A DNA stretch of 64,000 nucleotides from an uncultured Spirochaetales bacterium (GCA_944392695.1 CALXXN010000004.1:62001-126000); one strand, 5' to 3'; counted from the stretch's first letter, positions 25,723-33,355 are shown. A program made the numbers and translations. The notes: a model not told the origin generated them from the sequence alone.

Positions 25723-26664
25723 ATGCACATCGTCGTCCTTGATGCCCAGGCCCTGGCGCCTGGCGACCTCACTTTTGATTCCTTCTCGACCTTTGGACAG
25801 CTTGATGTCTACCAGGAGAGCCGCCCTGATGAGGTGCTCAGCCGCTGTGCTGACGCCGATGTGGTCATCACGAACAAGGTCCCCTTCAACAGGGCCCGGA
25901 TCGAAGCCCTGCCAAGGCTCAAGTACATTGGAGTCAGCGCGACAGGGCATGACATCATAGACAAGGAGGCGGCAGCCGCCCATGGCGTCGCTGTCACGAA
26001 CGTGCCTTCCTACAGTACTGATGCGGTCGCCCAGCATGTCTTCGCCTTCATACTCTCCCTTGCCAATTCTGTGGACCTCCATGACAGGAGCGTCAAGGAA
26101 GGACGTTGGGAGGAATCCACCTGCTTCTGTTACTGGGAGCGTCCTTTGTTCGAGCTCAAAGGACGGACTCTTGGCATCGTTGGGCTGGGCTCGATTGGCC
26201 GCCGTGTCGCCCAGATTGCCACGGCCTTCGGCATGGAGGTGATATATACATCTCCTCATTCAAGGCTTGATGGCAGGGAGCCTGTCAGCCTAGACAGACT
26301 GATGGAAGCGTCTGATATCATCACGCTGCATTGCCCCCTGACCTCTGACACAAGGGCGATGATCAGCCGCGATACGCTTTCGCTTGTCAAGAGTGGCGCC
26401 ATCCTGGTCAACGCATCCCGCGGTCCGCTTGTCGATGAGGATGCCGTGATAGAGGCCTTGGACAGCGGCCGTCTCGCCTGGTACTGTGCGGACGTCCTGT
26501 CATCAGAGCCTCCACGCGGCAACAAGCTCTCAAAGCACCCACGCACCTTGATCACCCCTCATATCGCATGGGCGCCGATAGAGACGCGCCGCCGCTTGAT
26601 GGGCATCCTGGCCTCCAACCTTGAAAGCTATATCCAAGGGGGGATGCAGAACCGTATAGTGTGA
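25723..26664 (+). CDS. D-isomer-specific 2-hydroxyacid dehydrogenase
   Basis: NAD-dependent reductase/dehydrogenase of the glycerate/hydroxypyruvate type. The Rossmann signature is LGIVGLGSIGRRVAQIATAFG (about residues 147-167). Catalytic residues lie in NASRGPLVDEDAV (Arg), DVLSSEPP (Glu) and LITPHIAWAP (His). The substrate-binding loop is VPSYSTDAVAQHVF. 313 residues is standard. A GTG precedes the ATG, but GGAGG is 5-6 nt before ATG 25723. It stands alone between the antitoxin and the tRNA array; glycerate dehydrogenase is the likeliest specific role. Confidence 0.88.
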   Translation: MHIVVLDAQALAPGDLTFDSFSTFGQLDVYQESRPDEVLSRCADADVVITNKVPFNRARIEALPRLKYIGVSATGHDIIDKEAAAAHGVAVTNVPSYSTDAVAQHVFAFILSLANSVDLHDRSVKEGRWEESTCFCYWERPLFELKGRTLGIVGLGSIGRRVAQIATAFGMEVIYTSPHSRLDGREPVSLDRLMEASDIITLHCPLTSDTRAMISRDTLSLVKSGAILVNASRGPLVDEDAVIEALDSGRLAWYCADVLSSEPPRGNKLSKHPRTLITPHIAWAPIETRRRLMGILASNLESYIQGGMQNRIV

Positions 26665-26724
26665 GGTATAAGTCTTTGTCAAGCAATGAATAGTAAAAAT
26701 GATGAAAAATTCTTCAGATTCTTG

Positions 26725-26766
26725 TTGACAAAAGGAAGGCTTTCTGCAATATTAACCAACGTTGAT
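26725..26766 (+). promoter_or_regulatory. tRNA-array promoter with an operator-like dyad
   Basis: TTGACA (26725-26730), a 17-bp spacer and AATATT (26748-26753). The start region carries ATTAAC-CAAC-GTTGAT (26751-26766), which matches the flavodoxin operator core TTAGCCAACGCTAA at 11 of 14 positions. Confidence 0.55.
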
Positions 26767-26797
26767 TGCGTAGGTTCCACACCGGACGCTTTCGCAT

Positions 26798-26870
26798 GGT
26801 GGAAGTAGTTCAGTGGTAGAGCGCCAGATTGTGGATCTGGTTGTCGAGGGTTCGAATCCCTTCTTCCACC
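26798..26870 (+). tRNA. tRNA-His (GUG)
   Basis: Anticodon loop TTGTGGA within CCAGA/TCTGG. The acceptor GTGGAAG is preceded by the extra G-1 opposite C73, the identity element of tRNA-His. Confidence 0.95.
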
Positions 26871-26878
26871 CGACCTAA

Positions 26879-26951
26879 GCGCTCGTAGCTCAACGGATAG
26901 AGCGTCGGACTTCGAATCCGCAGGTTGCAGGTTCGAGTCCTGCCGGGCGCA
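26879..26951 (+). tRNA. tRNA-Arg (UCG)
   Basis: Acceptor GCGCTCG/CGGGCGC with discriminator A. Anticodon loop CTTCGAA gives UCG. T-loop GGTTCGAGTCC. Confidence 0.93.
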
Positions 26952-26958
26952 AAAACAC

Positions 26959-27031
26959 GGGCCGCTAGCTCAGCTGGTAGAGCAGCAGACTCTTAATCTG
27001 CGGGTCAAAGGTTCGATCCCTTTGCGGCTCA
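26959..27031 (+). tRNA. tRNA-Lys (CUU)
   Basis: Acceptor GGGCCGC/GCGGCTC (one G-U pair), anticodon loop CTCTTAA within GCAGA/TCTGC, discriminator A. Confidence 0.94.
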
Positions 27032-27040
27032 TGACCCATC

Positions 27041-27121
27041 GCGAGAGTGGTGGAATTGGCAGACACGCTAGATTTAGGTTCTAGTATCGTAGATGTGCGG
27101 GTTCAAGTCCCGCCTCTCGCA
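27041..27121 (+). tRNA. tRNA-Leu (UAG)
   Basis: Acceptor GCGAGAG/CTCTCGC, anticodon loop TTTAGGT within CTAGA/TCTAG, class II variable arm, discriminator A. Confidence 0.95.
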
Positions 27122-27157
27122 AATGCGGAATGTGAGTCTAACGACCATACGCCAAAT

Positions 27158-27229
27158 GCGAAAGTAGCTCAGTGGTAGAGCTCCACCTTGCCAAGGTGGA
27201 TGTCGCGGGTTCAAGTCCCGTCTTTCGCT
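27158..27229 (+). tRNA. tRNA-Gly (GCC)
   Basis: Acceptor GCGAAAG/CTTTCGC, anticodon loop TTGCCAA within CCACC/GGTGG. Last gene of the five-tRNA array. Confidence 0.95.
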
Positions 27230-27238
27230 TGATGATGA

Positions 27239-27272
27239 CAGGGCATCTCAGGAGAGGTGCCCTGTTTCATTG
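27239..27272 (+). terminator. Intrinsic terminator after the tRNA array
   Basis: 11-bp stem CAGGGCATCTC / GAGGTGCCCTG (one G-T pair) with loop AGGA, followed by TTTCATTGT. Confidence 0.75.
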
Positions 27273-27312
27273 TATCCCCTCTGGCGTCGAGCTTTCCTGG
27301 CTTGGCCCAATC

Positions 27313-27348
27313 TGCTAATATGTGACAAAGTCACTTGCCCATATGGGC
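27313..27348 (+). promoter_or_regulatory. Promoter with two adjacent palindromes upstream of the superoxide reductase operon
   Basis: TGCTAATAT (27313-27321) is a perfect extended -10. GTGAC-AAA-GTCAC (27322-27334) covers the expected start site, and GCCCATATGGGC (27337-27348) follows. A second -10-like TATCTT lies at 27359-27364 with a very short leader. Confidence 0.5.
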
Positions 27349-27381
27349 TTGTGGTGACTATCTTCAGGACAGGAGGCATGA

Positions 27382-27870
27382 ATGGCAAATTTCCTCTATG
27401 GGCTCTTGGCAGGGCTTGCTGTGGCGCTGGTCATCTTCATCGTCATGGCTGTCCGTTCCTCAAAAGAAAGGAAGGCCGTCAAGGAGAAGGAGGACCGCCT
27501 CCGTCAGATGTTGACTGACCGCATGGAGCTTGAGAGCGATGGGCTCACAAAACTCAAGAAGGAAGTTGAGGATCTGAAGAAGATGAACGAGAACCTCAGG
27601 ATCAGTATGCAGACCTACGCCCAAAAGCCAGGACGTAAGGAGCTGCAGAGGCTTACGGTATATCAGACCGCAGTCGACCGCCTGATCATCAACAGCCCTG
27701 GCTTCGGTGCCGCCTGGCAGGCCGCGTTGAAGGAGAGCGAAGAGGAGTTCGAGAAGACCTATGTGGGTGTCCAGGCCTTCATCAGGAAGGTGATTCCAAT
27801 GAAGACTGATGCCCAGGTTATAACAGAGATAGAGGAATCCAAGGATTCCCCGACAAGGAGCATGACATGA
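27382..27870 (+). CDS. Membrane-anchored coiled-coil protein of unknown function
   Basis: 162 residues: one N-terminal transmembrane helix (FLYGLLAGLAVALVIFIVMAV, residues 4-24), then a charged coiled-coil (about residues 28-78, heptads with KLKKEVEDLKKMNENL) and a compact C-terminal region. No catalytic motif is visible. AGGAGG lies 5 nt before ATG 27382; an ATG 4 nt earlier is out of frame. The stop overlaps the superoxide reductase start (ATGA), so both are expressed together, which hints at an envelope or redox-stress role without proving one. Confidence 0.68.
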   Translation: MANFLYGLLAGLAVALVIFIVMAVRSSKERKAVKEKEDRLRQMLTDRMELESDGLTKLKKEVEDLKKMNENLRISMQTYAQKPGRKELQRLTVYQTAVDRLIINSPGFGAAWQAALKESEEEFEKTYVGVQAFIRKVIPMKTDAQVITEIEESKDSPTRSMT

Positions 27871-28241
27871 AATTCTACATCTGCAGGCATTGTGGCAACA
27901 TCATCGGCAAGGTCAAGGACGCAGGAGTCCCAGTCGTCTGCTGTGGGCAGAAGATGGAGGAGCTGATTCCCGGTTCTGTTGATGCCGCTACTGAGAAGCA
28001 CGTCCCCGTCGTCAATGTCGAGGGCAATATCGTGAACGTGAGGATTGGTTCAGTCGACCATCCGATGACTGAAGAGCATCTGATCGAGTGGGTCTACCTC
28101 GAGACTGCGGAAGGCGGTCAGAAGAAGGTCCTCAAGGCTGGAGACGCACCTGCACTCAGCTTCGCCCTCACCGAGGGTGACAAGGCCAAGGCCGTCTACG
28201 CCTACTGCAACCTCCACGGACTGTGGAAGACAGAGCTCTAA
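27867..28241 (+). CDS. dfx: Desulfoferrodoxin (superoxide reductase)
   Basis: Reduces superoxide to peroxide without releasing oxygen, as in anaerobes. The N-terminal desulforedoxin-type rubredoxin-like centre is CRHCGN ... VVCCGQKM. The catalytic Fe(His)4Cys site is supplied by EKHVPV, SVDHPMTEEHLIEW and the C-terminal AYCNLHGLW. 124 residues is the two-centre (2Fe) form. It overlaps the upstream coiled-coil gene by 4 nt and is followed by a strong terminator. Confidence 0.95.
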   Translation: MKFYICRHCGNIIGKVKDAGVPVVCCGQKMEELIPGSVDAATEKHVPVVNVEGNIVNVRIGSVDHPMTEEHLIEWVYLETAEGGQKKVLKAGDAPALSFALTEGDKAKAVYAYCNLHGLWKTEL

Positions 28242-28262
28242 GCCTAGGTCGTGATTGATGAG

Positions 28263-28295
28263 AGGCCTCCTGCCATGTGGTGGGAGGCCTTTTCT
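28263..28295 (+). terminator. Intrinsic terminator after dfx
   Basis: 8-bp perfect stem AGGCCTCC (28263-28270) / GGAGGCCT (28283-28290) followed by TTTTC. Confidence 0.8.
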
Positions 28296-28335
28296 GTGTC
28301 ACAGGATTCTTCTGTCATAATGCAGGAAGCAATGC

Positions 28336-29643
28336 CTATAAGAATGCCGCCATGAAGAGGGGTAGTGTTGTGATTTTATCTGCTTTCCCGCAAGATGACT
28401 CCGTCATTTTCAGTCCTCTGGGAATATCTGACATTGTTAGAAGTTTTGATAATGACGTAGCCCTGTTGTTTCCGCTTTTCACTTCTATTGGTAATAATGC
28501 TTCATCTGTTTCGATTATGAAATCGATTTCCATCTTTTGTGGGATGTCGTAATAATAGAGCTCATGTCCTGCCTTATGTAATAAGTCTGCAGCTAAAGCC
28601 TCATAAAACGTTCCTTTTGCGGCTCCTTTCCGGTTATCTGCAAGTATTGTATTGCGCAACAAAGTGCTGTTATTTGAGACCATGCTGAAGAACATTCCAA
28701 TGTCATAAAGATAGAACCTGGAAGTGCCTTCTTCCATATACATGGAAAGCGGAATATCGACTCGTGTCAGCGAGGAAGAAGGGTATATGATCTGAGCTTT
28801 CACCAACCATTCAACTGCAGGCATATAGTCTCTTGCCCGTGAACGTCCTCTTTCGATTTTCGCATAGCTGAATGCTTTCTTACCATCGCCTGCCTGCCCG
28901 ACAACACTATACAATGCAAGGCGGATTCTTTCCCTGTCCGAGCCCTTGCTATACTTTTCTATATCTTGCAAATTGAGTCTGAGTATGTTCTCCTGTTCTG
29001 CTCTCACGTCTTCCCAAGAGCTGCTTTCAAGCGATGTCTTAACTACTCCAGGCATTCCCCCTACCATCATGTAGTCAAGCAATAATGAGTTGTATTGCGA
29101 AATCAGACCTTTATCCAGCATTGATGGATCTGTCAGTGCTTCTGACATGATACTTGCAACATTTTCGTCATATCCCCTTGCCCATAGGTACTCTTCAAAA
29201 GAAAGAGGATACATCATTATTTCTTTCTCGTAACCAACAGGCAGTGATGGTACATCCTGTGACATCAATGTAATCAATGAGCCTGATGCTATAACATCGA
29301 AGCGATGGTCAGTTGCAAGGAATTTCAGTGCTGTTCTTGCATTTGGACACTGTTGGATTTCATCAAGGAAAATCAGAGTGTTTCCGTCAATTATCTTAAA
29401 TCCTGGAATCCTCAACCCAAGCAATTTTATGACGGTTTCACTGTCTAGTGCTTTGTCGAATGCCGTGGCCATCATTGGAGATTCAATGAAGTTAATTTCA
29501 TAAAAAGCTTTGTAATGCTTTTTCCCAAATTGTCGGATTGAGAACGTTTTCCCAATCTGCCTTGCTCCATTCACAAGCAGGCATTCATCTCCATGTTCTT
29601 TTTTCCAATTCATGAGAACGGAATCGATTTTTCGCTTCAGCAT
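28336..29643 (-). CDS. AAA ATPase with DUF4143 domain
   Basis: 435 residues of the AAA_14/DUF4143 type, common in gut bacteria and archaea and of unresolved function. Walker A is LLVNGARQIGKTFSI, Walker B is TLIFLDEIQQCP, and sensor-like VIASGSLI follows. The C-terminal DUF4143 domain ends with the PD-(D/E)xK-like FYEALAADLL ... EIDFIIETDEALLPIEVKSG. The gene is clearly more AT-rich than its surroundings, uses A/T-ending codons, and is flanked on its 5' side by a periodic repeat array, so recent acquisition is likely. No clear SD precedes the ATG at 29643. Confidence 0.88.
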   Translation of the reverse strand: MLKRKIDSVLMNWKKEHGDECLLVNGARQIGKTFSIRQFGKKHYKAFYEINFIESPMMATAFDKALDSETVIKLLGLRIPGFKIIDGNTLIFLDEIQQCPNARTALKFLATDHRFDVIASGSLITLMSQDVPSLPVGYEKEIMMYPLSFEEYLWARGYDENVASIMSEALTDPSMLDKGLISQYNSLLLDYMMVGGMPGVVKTSLESSSWEDVRAEQENILRLNLQDIEKYSKGSDRERIRLALYSVVGQAGDGKKAFSYAKIERGRSRARDYMPAVEWLVKAQIIYPSSSLTRVDIPLSMYMEEGTSRFYLYDIGMFFSMVSNNSTLLRNTILADNRKGAAKGTFYEALAADLLHKAGHELYYYDIPQKMEIDFIIETDEALLPIEVKSGNNRATSLSKLLTMSDIPRGLKMTESSCGKADKITTLPLFMAAFL

Positions 29644-29663
29644 ACCTTGATATTAATATGAGA

Positions 29664-29779
29664 ATTTCGTATTTTCAACCAAGATTGCTGTAATTGGGTT
29701 GTAAATAGAGCCAGAAAACACCTGAAGTTGGTCGTAAATAGAACCAAAATCCAGTGGTTTCTGGTTGTAAATACGACCA
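29664..29779. repeat. Array of four 16-17 bp dyad-like repeats with 33-bp period
   Basis: Copies: GGTTGTAAATAGAGCCA (29697-29713), GGTCGTAAATAGAACCA (29730-29746), GGTTGTAAATACGACCA (29763-29779), and a diverged opposite-strand copy GGTTGAAAATACGAAAT occupying 29664-29680. Successive left edges are exactly 33 bp apart. The third copy is nearly palindromic (GGTTGTA-AA-TACGACC). The array lies between the ABC-F stop and the ATPase start, i.e. upstream of the ATPase gene. Confidence 0.85.
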
Positions 29780-29785
29780 AGTATC

Positions 29786-31639
29786 TCACATGCGCTCTGC
29801 CAGGGAGAAGTAGCGTCCGCTTTTTTCATCAATGAGCCTGCTCACTTCATCATAACGTCTTGTACGCTCAGGAAGGGTGGCGAGTGAGGATGGGGAGCTG
29901 TCGCTGAATGAGGCTTCGAGCTGGGCTTTCTCGTCTTCGAGTTCCTCTATCTCGGTTTCTAGTGACTCGAGTTCCCTCTGCTCCTTCCAGCTGAGTCCCT
30001 TCTTCGCCTCCCTCTGCCTGGTGTCCTGTCTAGGCTTCTGGCTTGGTGCCTGTTCTTTCGTGGCTGCGGCTTCTTCCTTCTTCCAAGAGCTGTAGGTTGT
30101 CGGCAGGTTGTGGACAGCCCCGTCCTTGATCAGGAAGAGCGAGGTGCAGGTCACATCTAGGAAGGCCCTGTCGTGTGAGACCGTCAGCACACAACCAGGG
30201 AAAGAGGCAAGGTAGTCCTCCAGGTTCTCCATCGTCGCTATGTCGAGATCGTTCGTCGGCTCATCGAGGACCAGGAAGTTTGGATTCGTCACAAGTACTG
30301 ATACCAGTTGCAAGCGCCGTTTCTCCCCGCCGGAGAGCACGCTTATAGGCAGCCTCTGGCGTGGACGGGCGAAGCCGAAGAGCTCAAGCAGGCGCTCTGG
30401 GGAGACCTCGTTTCCGGCGAAGAGTATGCGGGTGCCTATGTCACTGATGAAGTCCAGCGCGCTCTTTGAGGGAGGCAGGGTGCGGCTGAGCTGGTCATGG
30501 TAGCCGATGAAGGTGTTCACGCCACGTTCTATCGAGCCTGCATCTGGCTCCCTTGAACCAGCCACCAGGTCGAGCAGGGTGGACTTGCCGGACCCATTGT
30601 CTCCGATGACACCAATTCTGTCTCCTTTCTTGAACTCATAGTTGAAGCCCTTGAAGAGCCAGCGTCCATCGTAGGCTGCGCCCACATCGTTGATTTCAAG
30701 TATGCTTTTGCCGAGGCGGCGTTCAAGCGAGCTGAAGGCGGTCTGTGGCTTCTCTGACACATCACGGACCTGTCCCAGCATGGATTCAATGCGCTCCTTC
30801 CTGTTCTTGTCCTTGCCCGTCCTGGCCTTGGGTGCGCGCGATAGCCATACGAGTTCACGGCGTAGGATCGAAGCCATCCTGTCCTGTTCCTTCTGCAGCA
30901 TGGCATGACGTTCAGCGCGGCGGCTGAGATAGACATCGAAGGAACCCGGATGGCGGTAGATCCTTCCATCCTCGACCTCCCAGATCGTGTCACATACTTC
31001 CTCTAATATATAGCGGTCATGTGTGACCATGATCACAGAGGCGCTGGTGGAGCCGATTTCATCCTCAAGCGCCTCGACGGTCCTGATGTCCAGGTGGTTG
31101 GTCGGCTCGTCAAGCAGCATTATGTCTGGCTTGAGGGCGAAGAGCCTGGCGATCGCGGCCTTGCGCTGCTCACCCCCGGAGAGGCTTGCCATGGAACGGG
31201 TGAGTATGGAAGATGGCAGTCCCAGCCTGTCGAGCCAGGCTGCGTAGGAGGTCCTCACTGACCATGAATCCTCTTTCTCTATTATCGCAAGAAGGCGTTC
31301 ATAGTCCTTGTCGTCCCCCCTCGCGATCGCCTGGTTGTAGGCGTGGAGGACCTGTGTGGCACGACAAGGCGCCTGATAGAGGAAGTCTTCGACACTGGAG
31401 CCTTCTTCATAACTGATCCTCTGGGAGAGATAGCCGACCTCGAGCCCTGACTTGATGCTCACATGGCCATTGTCAGGTACGCGCCTGCCTGCGATCACAT
31501 CCAGCAGGCTGGTCTTTCCAGAGCCATTGCGGCCAACGACACCGACATGTCCACCCTCGTCGAGTCCGAGGGATACATCAGAAAACAGGACCCTGTCATC
31601 GACGCTCAGCGCCAGGTCAGTCAGTGAGAGCACATTCAT
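29786..31639 (-). CDS. uup: ABC-F family ATPase (Uup-like)
   Basis: Soluble tandem ABC ATPase of the translation/ribosome-associated ABC-F group. ABC1: Walker A GVVGRNGSGKTSLL, signature SLSGGEQRKAAIARL, Walker B IMLLDEPTNHLD. ABC2: Walker A GVIGDNGSGKSTLL, signature VLSGGEKRRLQLV, Walker B FLVLDEPTNDLD. The C-terminal coiled coil (ELESLETEIEELEDEKAQLE) is typical of Uup. 617 residues from ATG 31639. A longer frame to 32044 runs antisense to the FAD gene and is rejected. TGCTATGAT ends 7 nt before the ATG, so the mRNA is predicted to be leaderless. Confidence 0.92.
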   Translation of the reverse strand: MNVLSLTDLALSVDDRVLFSDVSLGLDEGGHVGVVGRNGSGKTSLLDVIAGRRVPDNGHVSIKSGLEVGYLSQRISYEEGSSVEDFLYQAPCRATQVLHAYNQAIARGDDKDYERLLAIIEKEDSWSVRTSYAAWLDRLGLPSSILTRSMASLSGGEQRKAAIARLFALKPDIMLLDEPTNHLDIRTVEALEDEIGSTSASVIMVTHDRYILEEVCDTIWEVEDGRIYRHPGSFDVYLSRRAERHAMLQKEQDRMASILRRELVWLSRAPKARTGKDKNRKERIESMLGQVRDVSEKPQTAFSSLERRLGKSILEINDVGAAYDGRWLFKGFNYEFKKGDRIGVIGDNGSGKSTLLDLVAGSREPDAGSIERGVNTFIGYHDQLSRTLPPSKSALDFISDIGTRILFAGNEVSPERLLELFGFARPRQRLPISVLSGGEKRRLQLVSVLVTNPNFLVLDEPTNDLDIATMENLEDYLASFPGCVLTVSHDRAFLDVTCTSLFLIKDGAVHNLPTTYSSWKKEEAAATKEQAPSQKPRQDTRQREAKKGLSWKEQRELESLETEIEELEDEKAQLEASFSDSSPSSLATLPERTRRYDEVSRLIDEKSGRYFSLAERM

Positions 31640-31646
31640 GGGCGGC

Positions 31647-31655
31647 ATCATAGCA
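31647..31655 (-). promoter_or_regulatory. Extended -10 promoter of the ABC-F gene, predicted leaderless
   Basis: Minus strand TGCTATGAT, then GCCGCCC, then ATG. No SD fits. Confidence 0.68.
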
Positions 31656-31678
31656 CCTTCACGAGCCTCTTGTAATCC

Positions 31679-31696
31679 TGTAACCTCTTTGCCATG
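31679..31696 (+). promoter_or_regulatory. -10-like element and start-codon palindrome of the FAD oxidoreductase gene
   Basis: TGTAACCT (31679-31686) is followed by 7 nt and the ATG at 31694, the same geometry as the divergent ABC-F gene. The start codon lies in the perfect 16-bp palindrome CTTTGCCATGGCAAAG (31687-31702). Confidence 0.45.
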
Positions 31697-33235
31697 GCAA
31701 AGGACATCGAACTCAGCCTCTCTCCTGAAGAGGCCGCCCATCTGGAACAGGTCAAGGCAAAGGCTGCTAAAGCCCTGCGTGTCAGGCGTGATGAGGTCAC
31801 AGGCCTGCGTTTCATCCGACGCTCGATCGACTCGAGGCGTTCGGAGGTCAGGATCCGCTGTCTTGCAAGGGCCTACCTTGACGGGGAGGCCATGGAAGAC
31901 CTTCCTGTGACAAGTTTCCAGATAGGTGATGAGTCCAAGCCTGTCATCATCGTCGGCGCAGGCCCTGCCGGACTCTTCGCAGCGCTCAAGTGTCTTGAGC
32001 TTGGCATGAAGCCCATCATCCTTGAACGCGGCAAGGACAGCCATGAACGCAAGAAGGACATAGCACGCCTGTACAGGGAAGGACTTGTCGATCCGGACTC
32101 GAACTATGCCTTCGGACTAGGAGGTGCGGGTGCCTTCTCCGATGGCAAGCTCTACACGCGTTCCGTGAAGCGTGGTGACGTGGGTCATGTGCTCTCCCTC
32201 CTTGTACAGCATGGAGCCTCATCTGACATCCTTGTCGATGCCCAGCCCCATATTGGGTCTGACAAGCTGCCCGCCATACTTGAGGCCATCACTGATACGA
32301 TCCGCGCCCATGGTGGTGAGGTCCATTACTCCACCAAGGTCACAGGCCTGGTCAGGGAAGGGGAGTCTGTCATTGGTGCGGACAGCACAGGTGGCATCTT
32401 CATGGGCCCTGTCATCCTGGCCACAGGACATAGTGCCAAGGATGTCTACCACTTCCTTGATGATGAAGGCTTCGTCCTTGAAGCCAAGGACACAGCCATA
32501 GGGGTGCGCCTGGAACATCCCCAGGATCTGATCGACAGGATGCAGTACCACTCCTCGGCGGGCCGTGGCCCCTGGCTTCCCGCCGCATCCTACCGCTTCG
32601 TCACCCAGGTCGGAGGCCGCGGTGTCTATTCCTTCTGCATGTGCCCTGGTGGGATCATCGTCCCGACAGTGACGGAGGAGGGCTCCCTCAGCGTCAATGG
32701 CATGTCACCGTCCTCCCGTGCGCTCCCCCGTGCCAACAGTGGCATGGTCGTACAGCTACGCAAGGATGATGTGGATGGGGATGACGCCTTCGCCATGCTG
32801 CGTTACGTCGAAGCGGTCGAGAGGATGTGCCATGTGAGGGGCTTGGTTGCTCCTGCCCAGAGGATGACGGACTTCCTTTCCCATAAGCCTTCATCCAGCC
32901 TGCCACGCTCTTCTTACATCCCAGGTCTTGAGGCCCGGGAGATGGATGAGGTCCTGCCTGCCCTGGTCGCCTCTTCGCTCCGCGAGGGGCTTTCCGCCTT
33001 CGTTGATATGACACGTGGCCGTTTCCTCTGCCAGGACGCCCTCCTGATCGCTCCTGAGACCCGCACGAGCTCACCTGTCAAGGTGCCGCGCAACGATGAA
33101 CTCTGGCAGTGTCCTGGGTTCTATCCCTGTGGAGAGGGGGCGGGGCATGCGGGTGGCATCGTCTCCGCGGCACTTGACGGCATCGCAACGGCACAATCTG
33201 TTTTTGTTGCGTACGCTTGCAACAAAAACTTGTAA
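31694..33235 (+). CDS. FAD-dependent oxidoreductase (COG2509 type)
   Basis: 513 residues. The dinucleotide-binding fold is VIIVGAGPAGLFAALKCLE at about residues 78-96, after an N-terminal domain of about 75 residues that is typical of this uncharacterised flavoprotein family. Further blocks are ERGKDSHERKKDIARL, NYAFGLGGAGAFSDGKLYTR, CMCPGG and the FAD-contacting GEGAGHAGGIVSAALDGI. Substrate unknown. The final codons (VAYACNKNL) are encoded by an inverted repeat that may belong to a termination structure. Start as annotated fits MAKDIELSLSPEE. Confidence 0.82.
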   Translation: MAKDIELSLSPEEAAHLEQVKAKAAKALRVRRDEVTGLRFIRRSIDSRRSEVRIRCLARAYLDGEAMEDLPVTSFQIGDESKPVIIVGAGPAGLFAALKCLELGMKPIILERGKDSHERKKDIARLYREGLVDPDSNYAFGLGGAGAFSDGKLYTRSVKRGDVGHVLSLLVQHGASSDILVDAQPHIGSDKLPAILEAITDTIRAHGGEVHYSTKVTGLVREGESVIGADSTGGIFMGPVILATGHSAKDVYHFLDDEGFVLEAKDTAIGVRLEHPQDLIDRMQYHSSAGRGPWLPAASYRFVTQVGGRGVYSFCMCPGGIIVPTVTEEGSLSVNGMSPSSRALPRANSGMVVQLRKDDVDGDDAFAMLRYVEAVERMCHVRGLVAPAQRMTDFLSHKPSSSLPRSSYIPGLEAREMDEVLPALVASSLREGLSAFVDMTRGRFLCQDALLIAPETRTSSPVKVPRNDELWQCPGFYPCGEGAGHAGGIVSAALDGIATAQSVFVAYACNKNL

Positions 33236-33272
33236 ATTTAAGTAAACATCAAGTTTTATTGTTGCATTTTTA
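33200..33272 (+). terminator. Overlapping alternative hairpins ending in a T-tract
   Basis: GTTTTTGTTGC (33200-33210) pairs perfectly with GCAACAAAAAC (33219-33229). The latter can instead pair, with a small bulge, with AAGTTTTATTGTTGC (33251-33265), which is followed by ATTTTTAG. The second fold is a plausible terminator and the first its competitor. Confidence 0.5.
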
Positions 33273-33325
33273 GTGATTCCTAAATAGTGATGTCTCAGGA
33301 TTGAGTGTTTTTGTCAACATTCCTT

Positions 33326-33355
33326 TTGACATAAATCCCAATCCGCCGTCATAAT
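33326..33355 (+). promoter_or_regulatory. Promoter of the BMP-type ABC transporter operon
   Basis: Consensus TTGACA (33326-33331), an 18-bp spacer and CATAAT (33350-33355). Expected start near 33362, giving a structured leader of about 97 nt with GGCCCC/GGGGCC and a hairpin at 33410-33446 between AAGGAGG (33401-33407) and the ATG. Confidence 0.7.

Noticed and set aside
27321-27335. CRP-type site upstream of the superoxide reductase operon
   Set aside because: TGTGA and TCAC are separated by 5 bp rather than the 6 bp of a CRP site; treated as an unassigned palindrome.
29664-29779. CRISPR array
   Set aside because: Repeats are only 16-17 bp, degenerate and one is inverted; spacers are 16 bp and no cas gene is present.
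31640-32044. A 135-codon N-terminal extension of the ABC-F gene
   Set aside because: It runs antisense through the FAD oxidoreductase coding region, has no homology-like pattern, and the family N-terminus plus promoter sit at 31639.
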